Shown: positions 37,269 to 48,078, numbered from the stretch's first letter. The stretch is 64,000 nucleotides of DNA from Synechococcus sp. HK05 (GCF_019104765.1 NZ_JAHRXJ010000002.1:257069-321068); one strand, 5' to 3'. Numbers and translations are program-made. Notes: generated by a model from the sequence alone, not told the origin.

Positions 37269-38807
37269 ATGCGGGTGCTGTTTGCCGCAGCCGAATGCGC
37301 CCCGATGGTGAAGGTGGGGGGCATGGGCGATGTGGTGGGTTCCCTGCCGCCGGCCCTGACGCCCCTCGGCCATGACGTGCGCCTGATCATGCCGGGCTAT
37401 GGCCGGCTCTGGAGTCAGCTCGACATCCCCGGCGAGCCCATCTGGCGCGGCCACACCATGGGCACCGACTTTGCGGTGTACGAAACCCGCCACCCCAGCA
37501 ATGGCCTGCCGCTCTATCTGGTGGGCCATCCAGTGTTCGATCCCGAACGCATCTACGGCGGCGAAGACGAAGACTGGCGCTTCACCTTCTTCGCCAGTGC
37601 TACCGCCGAGTTCGCCTGGAACCACTGGAAGCCCGACATCCTCCATTGCCATGACTGGCACACCGGCATGATCCCGGTGTGGATGCACCAAGACCCGGAG
37701 ATCAGCACGGTCTTCACCATCCACAACCTCAAATACCAGGGTCCCTGGCGCTGGAAGCTCGACCGGATGACCTGGTGCCCCTGGTATATGCAGGGCGATC
37801 ACACCATGGCGGCGGCGCTGCTCTATGCCGATCGGGTGAATGCGGTGTCTCCCACCTACGCCCAGGAGATCCGCACCTCCGAATACGGCGAGCAGCTCGA
37901 GGGATTGCTGAATTACATCAGCGGCAAGCTGCGCGGCATCCTCAACGGTATCGATCAGGCCGCCTGGAATCCCGCCACCGATTCCACCCTTCCTGCCAAC
38001 TTCAGCGTTGGTGATCTAGCGGGCAAGGCCGAGTGCAAGCGGGTGCTTCAGGAACGCATGGGCCTGGCGGTGAATCCCGACACCTACCTGATGGGTCTGG
38101 TGAGCCGGCTCGTGGATCAGAAGGGCGTGGATCTGCTGCTGCAGGTGGCCGACCGGGTGCTCGCTTACTCCGATACCCAGTTCGTGGTGCTGGGCACGGG
38201 TGATCGCCACATCGAGTCAGGTCTGTGGCAGATGGCAGCCCGCCATCCGGGCCGCTTCGCCGTGTTCCTCACCTACGACGACGCCCTGTCGCGTTTGATC
38301 TACGCCGGGAGTGATGCCTTCTTGATGCCGAGCCGCTTCGAGCCTTGCGGCATCAGCCAGATGCTGGCGATGCGTTATGGCTCGATCCCCGTGGTGCGGC
38401 GTGTGGGCGGCCTGGTGGACACGGTGCCACCCCATGTGCCCAACGATCACACTGGCACGGGCTTCTGCTTCGATCGCTACGACCCGCTCGACTTCTACAC
38501 CTCGATCGTGCGCTCCTGGGAGGCGTATCGCCATGGTGAAAGCTGGCGTGAGCTGCAACGGCGGGCGATGAGCGCCGATTACAGCTGGGATCGCTCTGCT
38601 CTTGAGTACGACCGGATGTACAAGGAGGTGAAGGGTGTGAAGGAACCCACCCCCGATGCCGAGGCGGTGGAGCAGTTCTCCCGCGGCCAGGACGCCGACC
38701 CCAGCCTCCAGGGCGGCGGTCAGCCTCCCGCTGAGGTTGGGGCCGCTTCTGCGGGCAGCGGCTTGCTGAATCCGCTTTCTCTGCTGCGCCGCCGCGGCGG
38801 ACGTTGA
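37269..38807 (+). CDS. glgA: glycogen synthase
   Basis: A 512-aa GT5 glycogen synthase using ADP-glucose. The N-terminal [13 protein letters not shown] holds the ADP-glucose-binding Lys15. The C-terminal half has [11 protein letters not shown] and the nearby [10 protein letters not shown] box. The last 45 residues (after about 465) form a Pro/Gln/Gly-rich tail beyond the usual end of the enzyme. ATG 37269 fits the family start; an upstream ATG at 37242 would add nine residues. Confidence 0.96.
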   Translation: MRVLFAAAECAPMVKVGGMGDVVGSLPPALTPLGHDVRLIMPGYGRLWSQLDIPGEPIWRGHTMGTDFAVYETRHPSNGLPLYLVGHPVFDPERIYGGEDEDWRFTFFASATAEFAWNHWKPDILHCHDWHTGMIPVWMHQDPEISTVFTIHNLKYQGPWRWKLDRMTWCPWYMQGDHTMAAALLYADRVNAVSPTYAQEIRTSEYGEQLEGLLNYISGKLRGILNGIDQAAWNPATDSTLPANFSVGDLAGKAECKRVLQERMGLAVNPDTYLMGLVSRLVDQKGVDLLLQVADRVLAYSDTQFVVLGTGDRHIESGLWQMAARHPGRFAVFLTYDDALSRLIYAGSDAFLMPSRFEPCGISQMLAMRYGSIPVVRRVGGLVDTVPPHVPNDHTGTGFCFDRYDPLDFYTSIVRSWEAYRHGESWRELQRRAMSADYSWDRSALEYDRMYKEVKGVKEPTPDAEAVEQFSRGQDADPSLQGGGQPPAEVGAASAGSGLLNPLSLLRRRGGR

Positions 38808-38816
38808 TGCTCTGGG

Positions 38817-39647
38817 ATGGCCCTGTCACCGCCTGAGGGCCCGTCCCAGCTGCCATCCGAATCCGAGCAGTCCGCCCAGCGCGATCTGCCGGCCACCTAC
38901 CGCAACCCCTGGTCCACCCTGGGCGAGAACCTCGAGGCGGTGGCAGCCGATTCTCGGTTGCGCCTGCAGGAACTCCTGCGGCGCAATGGCCAAGGCAGCC
39001 TTTGGCGGCCCGGTTGGTGGCCGGTGGATCTGGCGCCGCTGTTCTGGCCTCTCGTGCTGGCACTCGCGCTTGCGCTGCTGCTCTGGCTGGGCTTTCTGGG
39101 GGGCGCTGCGATTCGGCGGTTCAACACTCCCAGCAACACCCCAGGTAGCGCGTCGAGCAGCCCCGCATCGCTCGAGGTGGAGGCTCCCTCGATCGGGCCC
39201 GAACCAGAGCTTGCTGAAGCAGAGCCCGCTGTTGCACAACCGGCTGAAACAGAGCCTGAGCGCTTAGCGGATGAGGCATCCGCTTCCCCACAGAAGCAGC
39301 CGCTCACCACGCCGGAGGAAACCCTGCAGGCGTTGGAAGCGGAGCCTGCCGTTGCGCCAGAACCGCTGGATGCCCTGGCAGAGCTCGTGCAGCGGCCCGG
39401 CGCCGATGGCTTGTTGATCAACGCGCTGGCCTCCGAGGATCAGCTCACCTTGGTGTTCCAGGTGGCAGGCGGTTTTACGGCCCTACCCACGGCAGATCAG
39501 CAGCGCTATGCCGAGCAGTGGCAGCTGTGGGCTGCGGATCTCGGATATGACCACGTGGAGCTGCGCGATTCCCGTGCTGGCCTGCTGGCCCGAGATGCGT
39601 TGGTGGGCGCCGGCATGATCGTGCTCAATCCGTTGTCCAGCCCCTAG
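38817..39647 (+). CDS. single-span membrane protein with acidic Pro/Glu linker, unknown
   Basis: A 276-aa protein in four parts: a polar N-terminal region with YRNPWSTLGENLEAV; one membrane span at about 73-98; a long low-complexity linker rich in Glu, Ala and Pro (about 100-185); and a folded C-terminal domain (about 186-276, DALAELVQRPG onward). No family was recognised. It starts 9 bp after glgA and ends 4 bp before murF, which suggests co-transcription and perhaps an envelope role. Confidence 0.65.
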   Translation: MALSPPEGPSQLPSESEQSAQRDLPATYRNPWSTLGENLEAVAADSRLRLQELLRRNGQGSLWRPGWWPVDLAPLFWPLVLALALALLLWLGFLGGAAIRRFNTPSNTPGSASSSPASLEVEAPSIGPEPELAEAEPAVAQPAETEPERLADEASASPQKQPLTTPEETLQALEAEPAVAPEPLDALAELVQRPGADGLLINALASEDQLTLVFQVAGGFTALPTADQQRYAEQWQLWAADLGYDHVELRDSRAGLLARDALVGAGMIVLNPLSSP

Positions 39648-39651
39648 TCCG

Positions 39652-41016
39652 ATGCAGCTTGGCGCTTTGATCGCATGCTGGGGTGAACCCGGCGGAGCTC
39701 AGAGCGCTGCGCTCGACCCTGCAGCGCCAGTGGGCCCCATCTGCACCGACAGCCGCCAGCTGCAGGGCGGGGAGTTGTTTATTCCTTTGGTGGGTGAGCG
39801 CTTTGATGGTCACCACTTTTTGGCGCAGGCAGCTGCCCTAGGGGTGCAGGCGGCTGTGGTGCAACGTGACCGCGCAGGAGACGTTCCCCCTGGATTGCTC
39901 CATTGGCTCGTGGATGACACCCTCGATGCCTACCAGCAGTTGGCGTTGCTGCACCGACGTCAACTGTCCGCACCGGTGGTAGCCGTGACCGGCTCGGCGG
40001 GGAAGACCACCACCCGCGAGCTGATTCGCTCCGCCCTGGGGCCCTTGGGGCCAGTGATGGCCAGCAGCGGCAACGAAAACAACGACATCGGCGTGCCTCT
40101 CACGCTCCTGAAGGCCGGCCCTGAACACCGGGCCGTGGTGGTGGAGATGGGCATGCGCGGCCTGGGCGAGATCGAGCGCCTCAGCGCCGCCGCTGAACCG
40201 GATGTGGCGGTGATCACCAACATCGGCACCGCCCATATCGGCCGTTTGGGCAGCCGCGAGGCAATCGCCACCGCGAAGTGTGAGATCACCAGCCAGCTCA
40301 AGCCCGATGGCCTGCTGGTGATCCCTGCCGGGGATCCCCTGTTGGAGGCCGCGCTGGCCCGGGTGTGGAGCGGCAGGGTCTGCCGGGTGGCGCTCAGGGA
40401 TGAGCCAGCCGCTGAGCAGGCTGATCTGATCGGTGGCCTGGATCCGGCCGGTGAGCAACTGCAGCTGGAGGGCCAGTGGCTGCAGCTGCCGCTGGCGGGG
40501 CGACACAACGCCCGCAATCTGTTGGTGGCGCTGGCGGTGGCGCGGGAGCTCGGGGTGCCGCTCGCCGCCCTGGCTGAGTTGCAGGTGGAGGTGCCAGGCG
40601 GCCGTAACCGCCGGCTCGAACGCGGCGGACTCACGCTGCTGGATGAGACCTACAACGCCTCCCCGGAAGCGGTGCTGGCGGCCCTCGATCTACTGGCGGC
40701 TCAACCGGGCCGTCGTTTCGCGGTGCTCGGCACGATGCTGGAGCTTGGCGAGCAGAGTGTGGCTCTGCATCGCCAGGTGGCCGAGCGTGCCGTTGCCCTG
40801 GGGCTCGATGGGTTGGTGGTGGTGAGCCAGGGCGCCGAAGCAGAGGCGATGGCGGCGGCGGCGGCTCCACTGAGCCGCCTGGCGGTGGTGGCACAGCCAG
40901 AGCAGGCCGCAGAGCCGCTCGCTGCCTGGCTGCAGCGCGGTGATGTGCTGCTGCTCAAGGCCAGCCGCGGGGTGGCGCTGGAGCAACTGATTCCGCTACT
41001 ACCGGAGCAGATCTGA
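39652..41016 (+). CDS. murF: UDP-MurNAc-tripeptide:D-alanyl-D-alanine ligase
   Basis: A 454-aa Mur ligase that adds D-Ala-D-Ala to the peptidoglycan precursor in the cytoplasm. The ATP loop is GSAGKTTTRE (Gly114-Thr121 region), the central GNENNDIGVPLTLL is typical, and the C-terminal domain has DETYNASPEAVLAAL. It lies 10 bp before the Coq4-like gene. Length is normal. Confidence 0.96.
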   Translation: MQLGALIACWGEPGGAQSAALDPAAPVGPICTDSRQLQGGELFIPLVGERFDGHHFLAQAAALGVQAAVVQRDRAGDVPPGLLHWLVDDTLDAYQQLALLHRRQLSAPVVAVTGSAGKTTTRELIRSALGPLGPVMASSGNENNDIGVPLTLLKAGPEHRAVVVEMGMRGLGEIERLSAAAEPDVAVITNIGTAHIGRLGSREAIATAKCEITSQLKPDGLLVIPAGDPLLEAALARVWSGRVCRVALRDEPAAEQADLIGGLDPAGEQLQLEGQWLQLPLAGRHNARNLLVALAVARELGVPLAALAELQVEVPGGRNRRLERGGLTLLDETYNASPEAVLAALDLLAAQPGRRFAVLGTMLELGEQSVALHRQVAERAVALGLDGLVVVSQGAEAEAMAAAAAPLSRLAVVAQPEQAAEPLAAWLQRGDVLLLKASRGVALEQLIPLLPEQI

Positions 41017-41026
41017 GCCGAACGCC

Positions 41027-41674
41027 GTGTTGTTCAACCTGAAGCAACGCCTCCAGTCGTTGCGCATGGTGGCCGGCCTGGCCGAGTTCCTCAAGCAACC
41101 CGACTCGCTTGAGAGTGTGTTCAAGGTGTCGGCCAGCCTGAAGAACAGCGCCCTTTCGGCGCAGATGTTCCGGCATCTGCTCACCCAGCCGGCGATGGCG
41201 GCGTTGGTGGCTCAGCAGTGGCGTCCGGCGCCGATCGATCTGGAGGCGCTGGAGCAGCTGCCGCAGGGCAGCCTCGGGCACACCTATGCCCACCAGCTGC
41301 GCAGCCTGGGCCTCACGCCCAACAGCCTGATCGATCCCAACCCGATCACCAGCCCGCAGGACTATGTGACCCACCGCCTGCGCGAGACCCACGACATCGT
41401 TCACGTGCTCACCGGCTTCGGGGTGGATGGTGCCGGTGAGCTGGGGCTGCAGGCGTTCAACTTGGCGCAGAACCGTTCACCCCTGGCGGTGCTGCTGATC
41501 TTTGGTGGCATGCTTTCGGCCCTGCAGAACGATGAGCCGCTCGAACCGTTGCTCTCCGCCCTGGCCCGGGGTTTTGAGCTCGGTCTCAAGGCCGAGTGCT
41601 TGATCGCCCAGAAGCTGGAGGAGGGCTGGGAGCGCCCCCTGGCCGACTGGCAGCGTCAGTTGCGGCTGGCCTAG
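41027..41674 (+). CDS. Coq4 family protein
   Basis: A 215-aa protein. The Coq4 metal-binding motif HDxxH-(11)-E is exact: His122, Asp123, His126 and Glu138 in [17 protein letters not shown]. The family binds zinc and in mitochondria organises or catalyses a step of ubiquinone synthesis. Cyanobacteria make plastoquinone and phylloquinone, so the role here must differ. The start is GTG. The stop codon overlaps that of glmU on the opposite strand through the palindrome CTAG. Confidence 0.88.
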   Translation: MLFNLKQRLQSLRMVAGLAEFLKQPDSLESVFKVSASLKNSALSAQMFRHLLTQPAMAALVAQQWRPAPIDLEALEQLPQGSLGHTYAHQLRSLGLTPNSLIDPNPITSPQDYVTHRLRETHDIVHVLTGFGVDGAGELGLQAFNLAQNRSPLAVLLIFGGMLSALQNDEPLEPLLSALARGFELGLKAECLIAQKLEEGWERPLADWQRQLRLA

Positions 41675-43020
41675 GCGGGCGGCTGCCAGTTCTCCTTCAC
41701 CAGCTGCTTGGCGCGGCCCAAGGCCAGAGCCCCGCTGGCCACATCTTTGGTGAGGGTGGAGCCGGCGCCCACGGTCACGTTGGCCCCCAGGGTGATCGGT
41801 GCCACCAGCACGCTGTTGGCGCCCGTTTTGCTGCCGGCACCGATCACGGTGCGGTGTTTGTTCACGCCGTCGTAATTGGCGGTGATCGTGCCGGCCCCCA
41901 CATTCACATCAGCGCCCAGCTCGGCATCGCCGATGTAGCTGAGGTGGTTCACCTTGCAGCCCGCCGCCAGGGTGCTCTTTTTGATCTCCACGAAGTTGCC
42001 CACGCGGCAGCCCTCAGCCAGATCGGCGCCGGGGCGCAGCTGGGCGAAGGGGCCGATGGCGCAATCGCTGGCCACGGCGGCATCGCGCACCACGGAGTAG
42101 ACGATCTCCACCCGATCGCCGATGCGGGCGTTGTCGATCAGGCTGCCGGGGCCAATGCGGCAGCCCTCGCCGATCACGGCCTCACCGCGGAAATGGCACT
42201 GGGGCTCCACCACCACATCTCGGCCAAAGCGGGTGCCATCGCTGAGGGTGCAGCTGGCGGGATCCACGAAGCTCACCCCCTCGGCCATCCAGTGGCGCCG
42301 CAGCCGGTCCTGGATCACGGCTTCGCATTGGGAGAGCTGATAGCGATCGTTGATGCCGTTGATCTCATCGGCATCGGCCACCTCCACATGCATGGCCGGG
42401 CTGAGCATCCCCACCGTGTCGGTGAGGTAGAGCTCGCCTTGGTCGTTGTTGGTGTTGAGGGTGGGGAGCACCGCCGCCAGCTGCTTCCAGTTGAAGCAGT
42501 AGATGCCGGCATTGATCAGATTGTTGCCGCGCTGGGCCTCGCTGCAGTCGCGGTGCTCCACGATCGCCGACACCTGGCCATCGCTGCCTGCGAACACGCG
42601 CCCGTAGCCGGTGGGATCGCTCAGCCGGGCCGTGAGCAGCGTCACCGCCGCACCGCTGCTGCGGTGCCGTTCCAGCAGGTTGGCGATGGTCTCGTCCCGC
42701 AGCAGCGGCACGTCGCCGTTGAGCACCAGCAGTTCGCCGTCGAACCCGGCCAGGGGTTCAAGCAATTGCTGCACGGCATGGCCCGTGCCGTTTTGGGGCT
42801 GCTGCAGCACAAACTCGAGCCCTGGGCGATGGGCCAACGACTGCTCCACTCGTTCAGCCTGATGCCCCACGATCAGGATCTGCCGCTGGGGCTCCAGACC
42901 CGTGCAGCTGGCCAGCACCCGCTCCACCAGGGTGGCTCCCGCCAGCGGCTGGAGCACCTTCGGTAGATCGCTCTTCATGCGGGTGCCCTTTCCGGCGGCC
43001 AACACGGCAACGGCGAGCAT
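41671..43020 (-). CDS. glmU: bifunctional UDP-N-acetylglucosamine pyrophosphorylase/glucosamine-1-phosphate acetyltransferase
   Basis: A 449-aa enzyme that makes UDP-GlcNAc for peptidoglycan and lipopolysaccharide. The N-terminal uridylyltransferase has [19 protein letters not shown] (residues 4-22). The C-terminal half is a left-handed beta-helix of hexapeptide repeats, ending with [17 protein letters not shown] and [16 protein letters not shown]. Length is typical. It begins 28 bp downstream of the MnmC-like gene on the same strand. Confidence 0.97.
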   Translation of the reverse strand: MLAVAVLAAGKGTRMKSDLPKVLQPLAGATLVERVLASCTGLEPQRQILIVGHQAERVEQSLAHRPGLEFVLQQPQNGTGHAVQQLLEPLAGFDGELLVLNGDVPLLRDETIANLLERHRSSGAAVTLLTARLSDPTGYGRVFAGSDGQVSAIVEHRDCSEAQRGNNLINAGIYCFNWKQLAAVLPTLNTNNDQGELYLTDTVGMLSPAMHVEVADADEINGINDRYQLSQCEAVIQDRLRRHWMAEGVSFVDPASCTLSDGTRFGRDVVVEPQCHFRGEAVIGEGCRIGPGSLIDNARIGDRVEIVYSVVRDAAVASDCAIGPFAQLRPGADLAEGCRVGNFVEIKKSTLAAGCKVNHLSYIGDAELGADVNVGAGTITANYDGVNKHRTVIGAGSKTGANSVLVAPITLGANVTVGAGSTLTKDVASGALALGRAKQLVKENWQPPA

Positions 43021-43048
43021 CAGCGGTGGAGCACAACTGGGCGGGAAT

Positions 43049-43948
43049 CTACTGGTGGTTGCTGGAGCTCAACCCCCAGCGTCGCCGCCAGGCGCCGGTG
43101 GCTTCAATGCCACCGGCAGCCATCGCTGTTGCTTGAGCCAGCTGCCGCTCCCGCAGGATCGTGGCTCGATCGCTGCTGCCGCTGGGATCGCGGTAGGGCT
43201 CGGCCGCATTGGTGTGGAGGTGCTCCTCCTCCATCGCGCTCAGGGGCCGCAATTGGGCCGCCCCTTCCAGCGAGCTCGGGCTGGCAGCGGTGCCACCGCT
43301 CCAGTCGTTGGCTTGTTTCAGCAGGCCTGAGGGGGCGCTGATGCTGGCAATCTCCAACCCGGCCTCCCGCAGCGATCGCCGGATCGCGGCCGCACTGCAA
43401 TAGGTGAGCAAACGGCCGCTGGGCCGCAGGAGCGCCGCCAACCCGCCTAGAAATTCAAGGGCCCACAGCTGCGGGCAGCGGCTGGGGGAAAACGCATCCA
43501 TCAAGATCAGATCGAAACAGCCCCGCTGACCATCCAGCAGGTGGGGCAGCTGGCGGCGGGCATCGCCCCAGAGCATCTGCGGGCTTTGACTCAGCTCCGC
43601 CAGCTGCTGCAGGGTTTTGGGCTGCCATTGGTTGCAGAAGCCTGGATCGGCCAGGGCCAGTGCGATGGGTTCAGGGTCGAGCTCCAGGCCCCACCAGTTG
43701 AGCTGGAGCCCGCGGGCGGTGCAGGCCTCCAGCAGCGCAGCGGTGTTGCAGCCCGTGCCCACACACACATCGAGCACCTGCAGGGTGCTGCCAGGTCTCC
43801 AGCGCTCGAGCTGAGCTGGGGCTACGAATTTGGCCTGTGCTTCGCTCAGGGCGCCAAGGCCGCTGTGGAAGCCTTCGCCCACTTCGCGGCTGAACAGGCT
43901 GAAGCTGCCGTCGGCCGTGCGCCGCGGTTCAAGCCTGGAGCCGCTCAA
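43049..43948 (-). CDS. MnmC-type methyltransferase (DUF752), single-domain
   Basis: A 299-aa SAM-dependent methyltransferase. It has the MnmC1 entry [16 protein letters not shown], a SAM loop [17 protein letters not shown], and the [15 protein letters not shown] motif used in tRNA mnm5s2U formation. The FAD oxidoreductase half of two-domain MnmC is absent, as in other cyanobacteria and plants. It likely methylates the wobble-uridine nm5 group. It overlaps the 3' end of aroA by 20 bp. Confidence 0.88.
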   Translation of the reverse strand: MSGSRLEPRRTADGSFSLFSREVGEGFHSGLGALSEAQAKFVAPAQLERWRPGSTLQVLDVCVGTGCNTAALLEACTARGLQLNWWGLELDPEPIALALADPGFCNQWQPKTLQQLAELSQSPQMLWGDARRQLPHLLDGQRGCFDLILMDAFSPSRCPQLWALEFLGGLAALLRPSGRLLTYCSAAAIRRSLREAGLEIASISAPSGLLKQANDWSGGTAASPSSLEGAAQLRPLSAMEEEHLHTNAAEPYRDPSGSSDRATILRERQLAQATAMAAGGIEATGAWRRRWGLSSSNHQ

Positions 43949-45236
43949 GGTCGCTCCAGAACTCGGGGTACGACACCGCTGCCGCCTCCGGCCGGTGGAG
44001 CTGGGTGGCTCCCGTGGCGATTTGCGCGGCCACCGCCAGGCTCATCGCCACGCGGTGATCGGTTTCGCTGTCCACCTCGGCGCCGCGCAGCTGCACCCCG
44101 CCCTGGATTGTCATGCCGTCGTCGAACTCCTCGATCAGGGCGCCCATCGCGCCGAGCTGGCGGGCCATCACCGCCAGGCGATCGGTTTCCTTCACCCGCA
44201 GTTCTTCCGCGCCGCTGACGCGGCTCACCCCTTCGGCGCAGCAAGCCGCCACCGCCAGCACGGGGATTTCATCCACCAGGCGCGGGATCAGATCGGCACC
44301 GATCTCAAAGGCCTGCAACGGGCCGTGGGTCACCCGCAGATCGCCCACCGGTTCGCCGGCCACATCCCGCTGGTTGAGCACCTCGATGCGGGCACCCATT
44401 TGCTCCAACACATCGAGGATGCCGGTGCGGCTGGGGTTGAGCCCCACGTTTTCCACGGTGAGATCAGCTCCAGGGGTGATGGCACCCGCCACCAGCCAGA
44501 AGGCCGCCGAGCTGATGTCGCCGGGCACCACAACGGCCTGGCCGCGTAGGCGCTGGCCGGGGGTCAGGGTGACTTCGGTGTTGCCGGGGCCGCCAACGCT
44601 GAGTTCAGCGCCAAAGGCCCGCAGCATCCGCTCGCTGTGATCACGGCTTTGCACCGGTTCGATCACGGTGGTGGGACCATCAGCGGTGAGGGCGGCCAGC
44701 AGGATGGCGCTCTTCACCTGGGCCGAAGCCACCGGAGTGCGGATGGTGCTGCCGCGCAGGCTCTGGCCCTGAATCGCCAGCGGTGCCAGGTTGCCGCCGC
44801 TGCGGCCGGCGATCGTGGCCCCCATCTCCGCCAACGGGCCGCCCACCCGCTTCATCGGCCGGCGCCGCAGGGACTCATCGCCCGTGAGCACGAAGTGGCG
44901 CCCGGCTCGGCCCGCCAACAGGCCCAGCATCAGCCGCATGGTGGTGCCGGAGTTGCCGCAATCGAGCACGCTCTCCGGCTCCTGGAAGCCATCGAGCCCC
45001 ACGCCTTGCACCGTCACCATCTGACCGGCTTCGATCGCCGACACCTCCACCCCCATGGCCCGCAGGCAGGCGGCGGTGCTGAGGGGATCTTCCGCTGGAA
45101 GCAGGCCCTCGATGGTGGTGGTGCCGTCAGCAATCGCGCCGAACAGCAGCGAGCGGTGAGAAATCGATTTGTCGCCCGGTACGCGCACCGTGCCCTTGAG
45201 GCTGCGACCTGCGGAGGTTCCCAGGGCGAGGGGCAT
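43929..45236 (-). CDS. aroA: 3-phosphoshikimate 1-carboxyvinyltransferase
   Basis: A 435-aa EPSP synthase that joins PEP and shikimate-3-phosphate in aromatic amino acid synthesis. [36 protein letters not shown] and [13 protein letters not shown] are conserved. The sequence LLAGRAG in place of LLAG with a Gly-Ala pair is within normal variation. ATG 45236 gives a family-length protein; an upstream ATG would add 11 residues. It lies 38 bp after the Rrf2 gene on the same strand. Confidence 0.96.
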   Translation of the reverse strand: MPLALGTSAGRSLKGTVRVPGDKSISHRSLLFGAIADGTTTIEGLLPAEDPLSTAACLRAMGVEVSAIEAGQMVTVQGVGLDGFQEPESVLDCGNSGTTMRLMLGLLAGRAGRHFVLTGDESLRRRPMKRVGGPLAEMGATIAGRSGGNLAPLAIQGQSLRGSTIRTPVASAQVKSAILLAALTADGPTTVIEPVQSRDHSERMLRAFGAELSVGGPGNTEVTLTPGQRLRGQAVVVPGDISSAAFWLVAGAITPGADLTVENVGLNPSRTGILDVLEQMGARIEVLNQRDVAGEPVGDLRVTHGPLQAFEIGADLIPRLVDEIPVLAVAACCAEGVSRVSGAEELRVKETDRLAVMARQLGAMGALIEEFDDGMTIQGGVQLRGAEVDSETDHRVAMSLAVAAQIATGATQLHRPEAAAVSYPEFWSDLERLQA

Positions 45237-45274
45237 GGCTGACGCGTGGAGTGCAGCGAGCGTAGGCATCGGCC

Positions 45275-45721
45275 TCAGCCGAGCATCAAGCCGCCGTCGC
45301 CGCTGAGGGTTTCGCGGCAGCTGCGCAGATCAAATAGCAGTTCCTCGAGGTTGAACTGCAGCAGCTCCCGCTCCATGGCCCGCTGCAGGCGCCGGGCCAT
45401 GGAGCGCAGCACCTGCTCCTCGGCCCGGTTGCTGTCAGGGACGTCGGGTTCGATCAGCTGGATGTCGGCTCCCACAGCCGCCAGCACCTCGGCCACCGCG
45501 ATGGCGGCGGGCTGCCGTTGCAGCCGGTAGCCCCCCAAGCGCCCGCGGCGGGCCTCCACCAGGCCGGCCCGCCGCAGCTGCAGCAGCAACTGCTCGAGCA
45601 TCGGGGCCGGCAAGGCCTGAGCGGCGGCGATCTCAGTCACGGAACGCCATTGCTGCGGTGCTTCAGCCAGCTCCAGCAGCGCTTGCAGGGCCTGCTGTCC
45701 GCTGCGGCGCAGCAGGGTCAT
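45275..45721 (-). CDS. Rrf2 family transcriptional regulator
   Basis: A 148-aa winged-helix regulator. The N-terminal helix-turn-helix covers about residues 26-60, with [29 protein letters not shown], then [14 protein letters not shown] as the wing. The iron-sulfur cysteines of IscR-type members are absent: the expected region (about residues 90-105) has none, and only one Cys occurs, near the C-terminus. It may respond to something other than a cluster. Its start overlaps the stop of the UbiD-like gene, so the two are coupled. Confidence 0.85.
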   Translation of the reverse strand: MTLLRRSGQQALQALLELAEAPQQWRSVTEIAAAQALPAPMLEQLLLQLRRAGLVEARRGRLGGYRLQRQPAAIAVAEVLAAVGADIQLIEPDVPDSNRAEEQVLRSMARRLQRAMERELLQFNLEELLFDLRSCRETLSGDGGLMLG

Positions 45722-47271
45722 CCCGCTTTGGCCAGCCGCTCGAGCACCTGTTCCAGCGCGTAGCCGAACAGCGCTGGATCGGGATCGTTCTGGCCCACAT
45801 CGGCCAGGCCCAGTTCGGCCCAGCGCGCATCCAGGCGCGCCTCCAGTTCCACCGGACGGCTGAGGGGTTCACCCCAGGGGTGGTTGCGCTCAGGGCCGAG
45901 CTTGGTGGTGGCGTCGATCGCCAGGCGGCCACCGAGGCCCAGCTGCTCGCTGGCGAAATCGAGGGTGTCGAAGGGGGTGTCCTCCACCACGATCAGATCC
46001 CGCTGCGGATCCACCAGGGCACTGATCGCCCAGATCACCTGGCGTGGATCGCGGATGTTGATGGATTTGTCCACCACCACCACGAACTTGGTGTATGTGA
46101 ACTGGGGCAGGGCCGTCCAGAACGCCATGGCGGCGCGCTTGGCCTGGCCGGGGTAGGCCTTGTCGATCGCGATCACGGCCAGCTTGTAGCTGAGGCCCTC
46201 CATCGGCAGGAAGAAATCCACGATCTCCGGGATCTGCTGCCGCAGGATCGGCGTGTAGATGCGGTTGAGGGCGATGGCGAGCATCGCGTCCTCCTTGGGA
46301 GGCCGGCCGCTGAAGGTGGTGAAGTAAATCGGGTTGCGCCGTTGGGTGACGCACTGGATGCGCACCAGCGGTGAGGGTTCCACGCCGCCGTAGAAGCCCA
46401 TGTGATCGCCGAAGGGGCCATCAGCCAGCTCCTCCCCCGGCGTGATCGTGCCTTCGAGCACCACTTCGCTGTGGCTGGGCACTTCCAGGTTCACCGTTTT
46501 GCACTTGGCCAGCCGGACGCCTTCGCCGGCATAGAGGCCGGCAAACAGCCACTCGCTCAGCTGCACGGGGATCGGTGTGGCCGCCGCCATCACCAGCAGC
46601 GGATGCACGCCGATGGCGATGGCGATCTCCAGCTTCTTGCCGAGGGCCGCCGCCTTGCGCAGGTGGCGCGCACCGCCGCGCACGCTCAGCCAGTGCACGG
46701 TCATCGTGTTGATCGACTGCTGCTGCAGCCGGTACACCCCCACATTCGGGGTGCCGGTTTCTGGGTCTTTGGTGATCACCAGGCCCAGGGTGAGGATGCG
46801 GCCGCCATCGCCCGGCCAGGGGCGCAGCAGGGGCAGCGCATCGAGGTTCACCGCCTCACCCTTGAACACCTCCTGGCGGCAGGGGGGCGTGAGATCAAGG
46901 TCGGGGCGTGCCTTCAGCACGTCGAGCAGCACCGAGCCGAAGCGCAACGCCTCACGGGCGCCTTTGGGAGGCCGCGGTTGCTGGAGCAGGGCCAGGCGCT
47001 CACCGAGCGCCTCCAGCTCCTCGGGCCGCTCCATGCCCATGCTCCAGAGAACCCGCTCCTGGGTGCCCATCAAATTGATCGCCACCGGCATCGCGCTGCC
47101 GATCACGTTCTCGAACAGCAGCGCCGGCCCGCCGCAGCTCAGCACCCGGTCGGCGATCGCCGCCAACTCCAGATCCGGATCCACTGGAGCCGTGATGCGG
47201 CGCAGCTGACCGCGCTCCTCCAGCAGCTTCAGAAACCCGCGCAGGTCGCGCTGCGAACCCATTGCCTGCAA
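45718..47271 (-). CDS. UbiD family decarboxylase
   Basis: A 517-aa prenyl-FMN-dependent decarboxylase of the UbiD type. It has GSQRDLRGFLKLLEERGQL at the start, KTVNLEVPSHSEVVLEG in the middle with the catalytic Glu region, and PFGDHMGFYGG. Homologues in cyanobacteria have been linked to plastoquinone synthesis from 4-hydroxybenzoate. No ubiX gene is adjacent. It is upstream of, and overlaps, the Rrf2 gene. The start may be the fourth codon (ATG 47262). Confidence 0.9.
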   Translation of the reverse strand: MQAMGSQRDLRGFLKLLEERGQLRRITAPVDPDLELAAIADRVLSCGGPALLFENVIGSAMPVAINLMGTQERVLWSMGMERPEELEALGERLALLQQPRPPKGAREALRFGSVLLDVLKARPDLDLTPPCRQEVFKGEAVNLDALPLLRPWPGDGGRILTLGLVITKDPETGTPNVGVYRLQQQSINTMTVHWLSVRGGARHLRKAAALGKKLEIAIAIGVHPLLVMAAATPIPVQLSEWLFAGLYAGEGVRLAKCKTVNLEVPSHSEVVLEGTITPGEELADGPFGDHMGFYGGVEPSPLVRIQCVTQRRNPIYFTTFSGRPPKEDAMLAIALNRIYTPILRQQIPEIVDFFLPMEGLSYKLAVIAIDKAYPGQAKRAAMAFWTALPQFTYTKFVVVVDKSINIRDPRQVIWAISALVDPQRDLIVVEDTPFDTLDFASEQLGLGGRLAIDATTKLGPERNHPWGEPLSRPVELEARLDARWAELGLADVGQNDPDPALFGYALEQVLERLAKAG

Positions 47272-47322
47272 AGCGCCACCGTGTGGTGCCTACTGTGACG
47301 CACCCCTTCCGCCACTGCGGCC

Positions 47323-48078
47323 GTGCAGATCTCCTATTTCCACACCTCTGAGTGCGTGCCGGCCGTGCGCCCTGTGGCCGAGGGCGGCCCCGATGCGGCG
47401 GTGGTGATCGATGTGCTGCGGGCCACCACCACGATTGCCTGGTCGCTGGAGAACGGTGCGGAGGCGATCCAGGCCTTTGCTGATCTGGGCGAACTGGATG
47501 CCACGGCGGCCGCTTGGCCGGCGGAGCGCCGCCTGCGGGCCGGTGAGCGCGGCGGCAAGCGGGTGGATGGCTACGACCTGGGCAATTCCCCGTTGGCGGT
47601 GACGCCGGAGCTGGTGGGGGGCAAGCGCATTTTCATGAGCACCACCAATGGCACCCGCTCGCTGGAGGCGGTGAAAGCCGTGCCGCTGCTGGTGACGGCC
47701 TGCCTGCCCAACCGCACCGCCGTGGCCCGCCGCCTGATCGAGCGCGATTGCCGCCAGGTGTGGATCGTGGGCAGCGGCTGGGAAGGCGATTACTCCCTGG
47801 AAGACAGCCTGGCGGCTGGTGCTGTGGTGTCGGCGGCGCTGGAGCTGGCGGTGTCGCCCCACGTGGGTGTGCGCTGCGCCAACGATGAGGCCCTGGCGGC
47901 CCTGGCCCTCTGGCAGCAATGGCACACCGACACCGAAACCTGCCTGCGGGCCGCCAGCCACGGCCAACGCCTGATCGGCATCGGCAACCACGACGTCGAC
48001 TTCGCCTGCTGCGCCGCTGTGGACAACCTCACGATCGTGCCCACCCAGACCAGCCCCGGAGTGCTCCAGGGGGCCTGA
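47323..48078 (+). CDS. comB: 2-phosphosulfolactate phosphatase family protein
   Basis: A 251-aa ComB-type Mg-dependent phosphatase. [20 protein letters not shown] near the N-terminus, [14 protein letters not shown] and [18 protein letters not shown] are the family landmarks. Family members make sulfolactate in coenzyme M synthesis; in cyanobacteria, which lack coenzyme M, the true substrate is unclear. The start is GTG and is divergent from the UbiD gene with 51 bp between starts. Confidence 0.9.
   Translation: MQISYFHTSECVPAVRPVAEGGPDAAVVIDVLRATTTIAWSLENGAEAIQAFADLGELDATAAAWPAERRLRAGERGGKRVDGYDLGNSPLAVTPELVGGKRIFMSTTNGTRSLEAVKAVPLLVTACLPNRTAVARRLIERDCRQVWIVGSGWEGDYSLEDSLAAGAVVSAALELAVSPHVGVRCANDEALAALALWQQWHTDTETCLRAASHGQRLIGIGNHDVDFACCAAVDNLTIVPTQTSPGVLQGA

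Noticed and set aside
41596-42966. A 456-codon open frame on the forward strand opposite glmU
   Set aside because: Its protein is Ala/His/Gly-rich with no fold-like pattern and it mirrors the glmU codons, as expected in GC-rich DNA. glmU has full family motifs.
46402-47298. A 298-codon open frame opposite the UbiD gene
   Set aside because: Antisense shadow; UbiD is clearly the coding strand.
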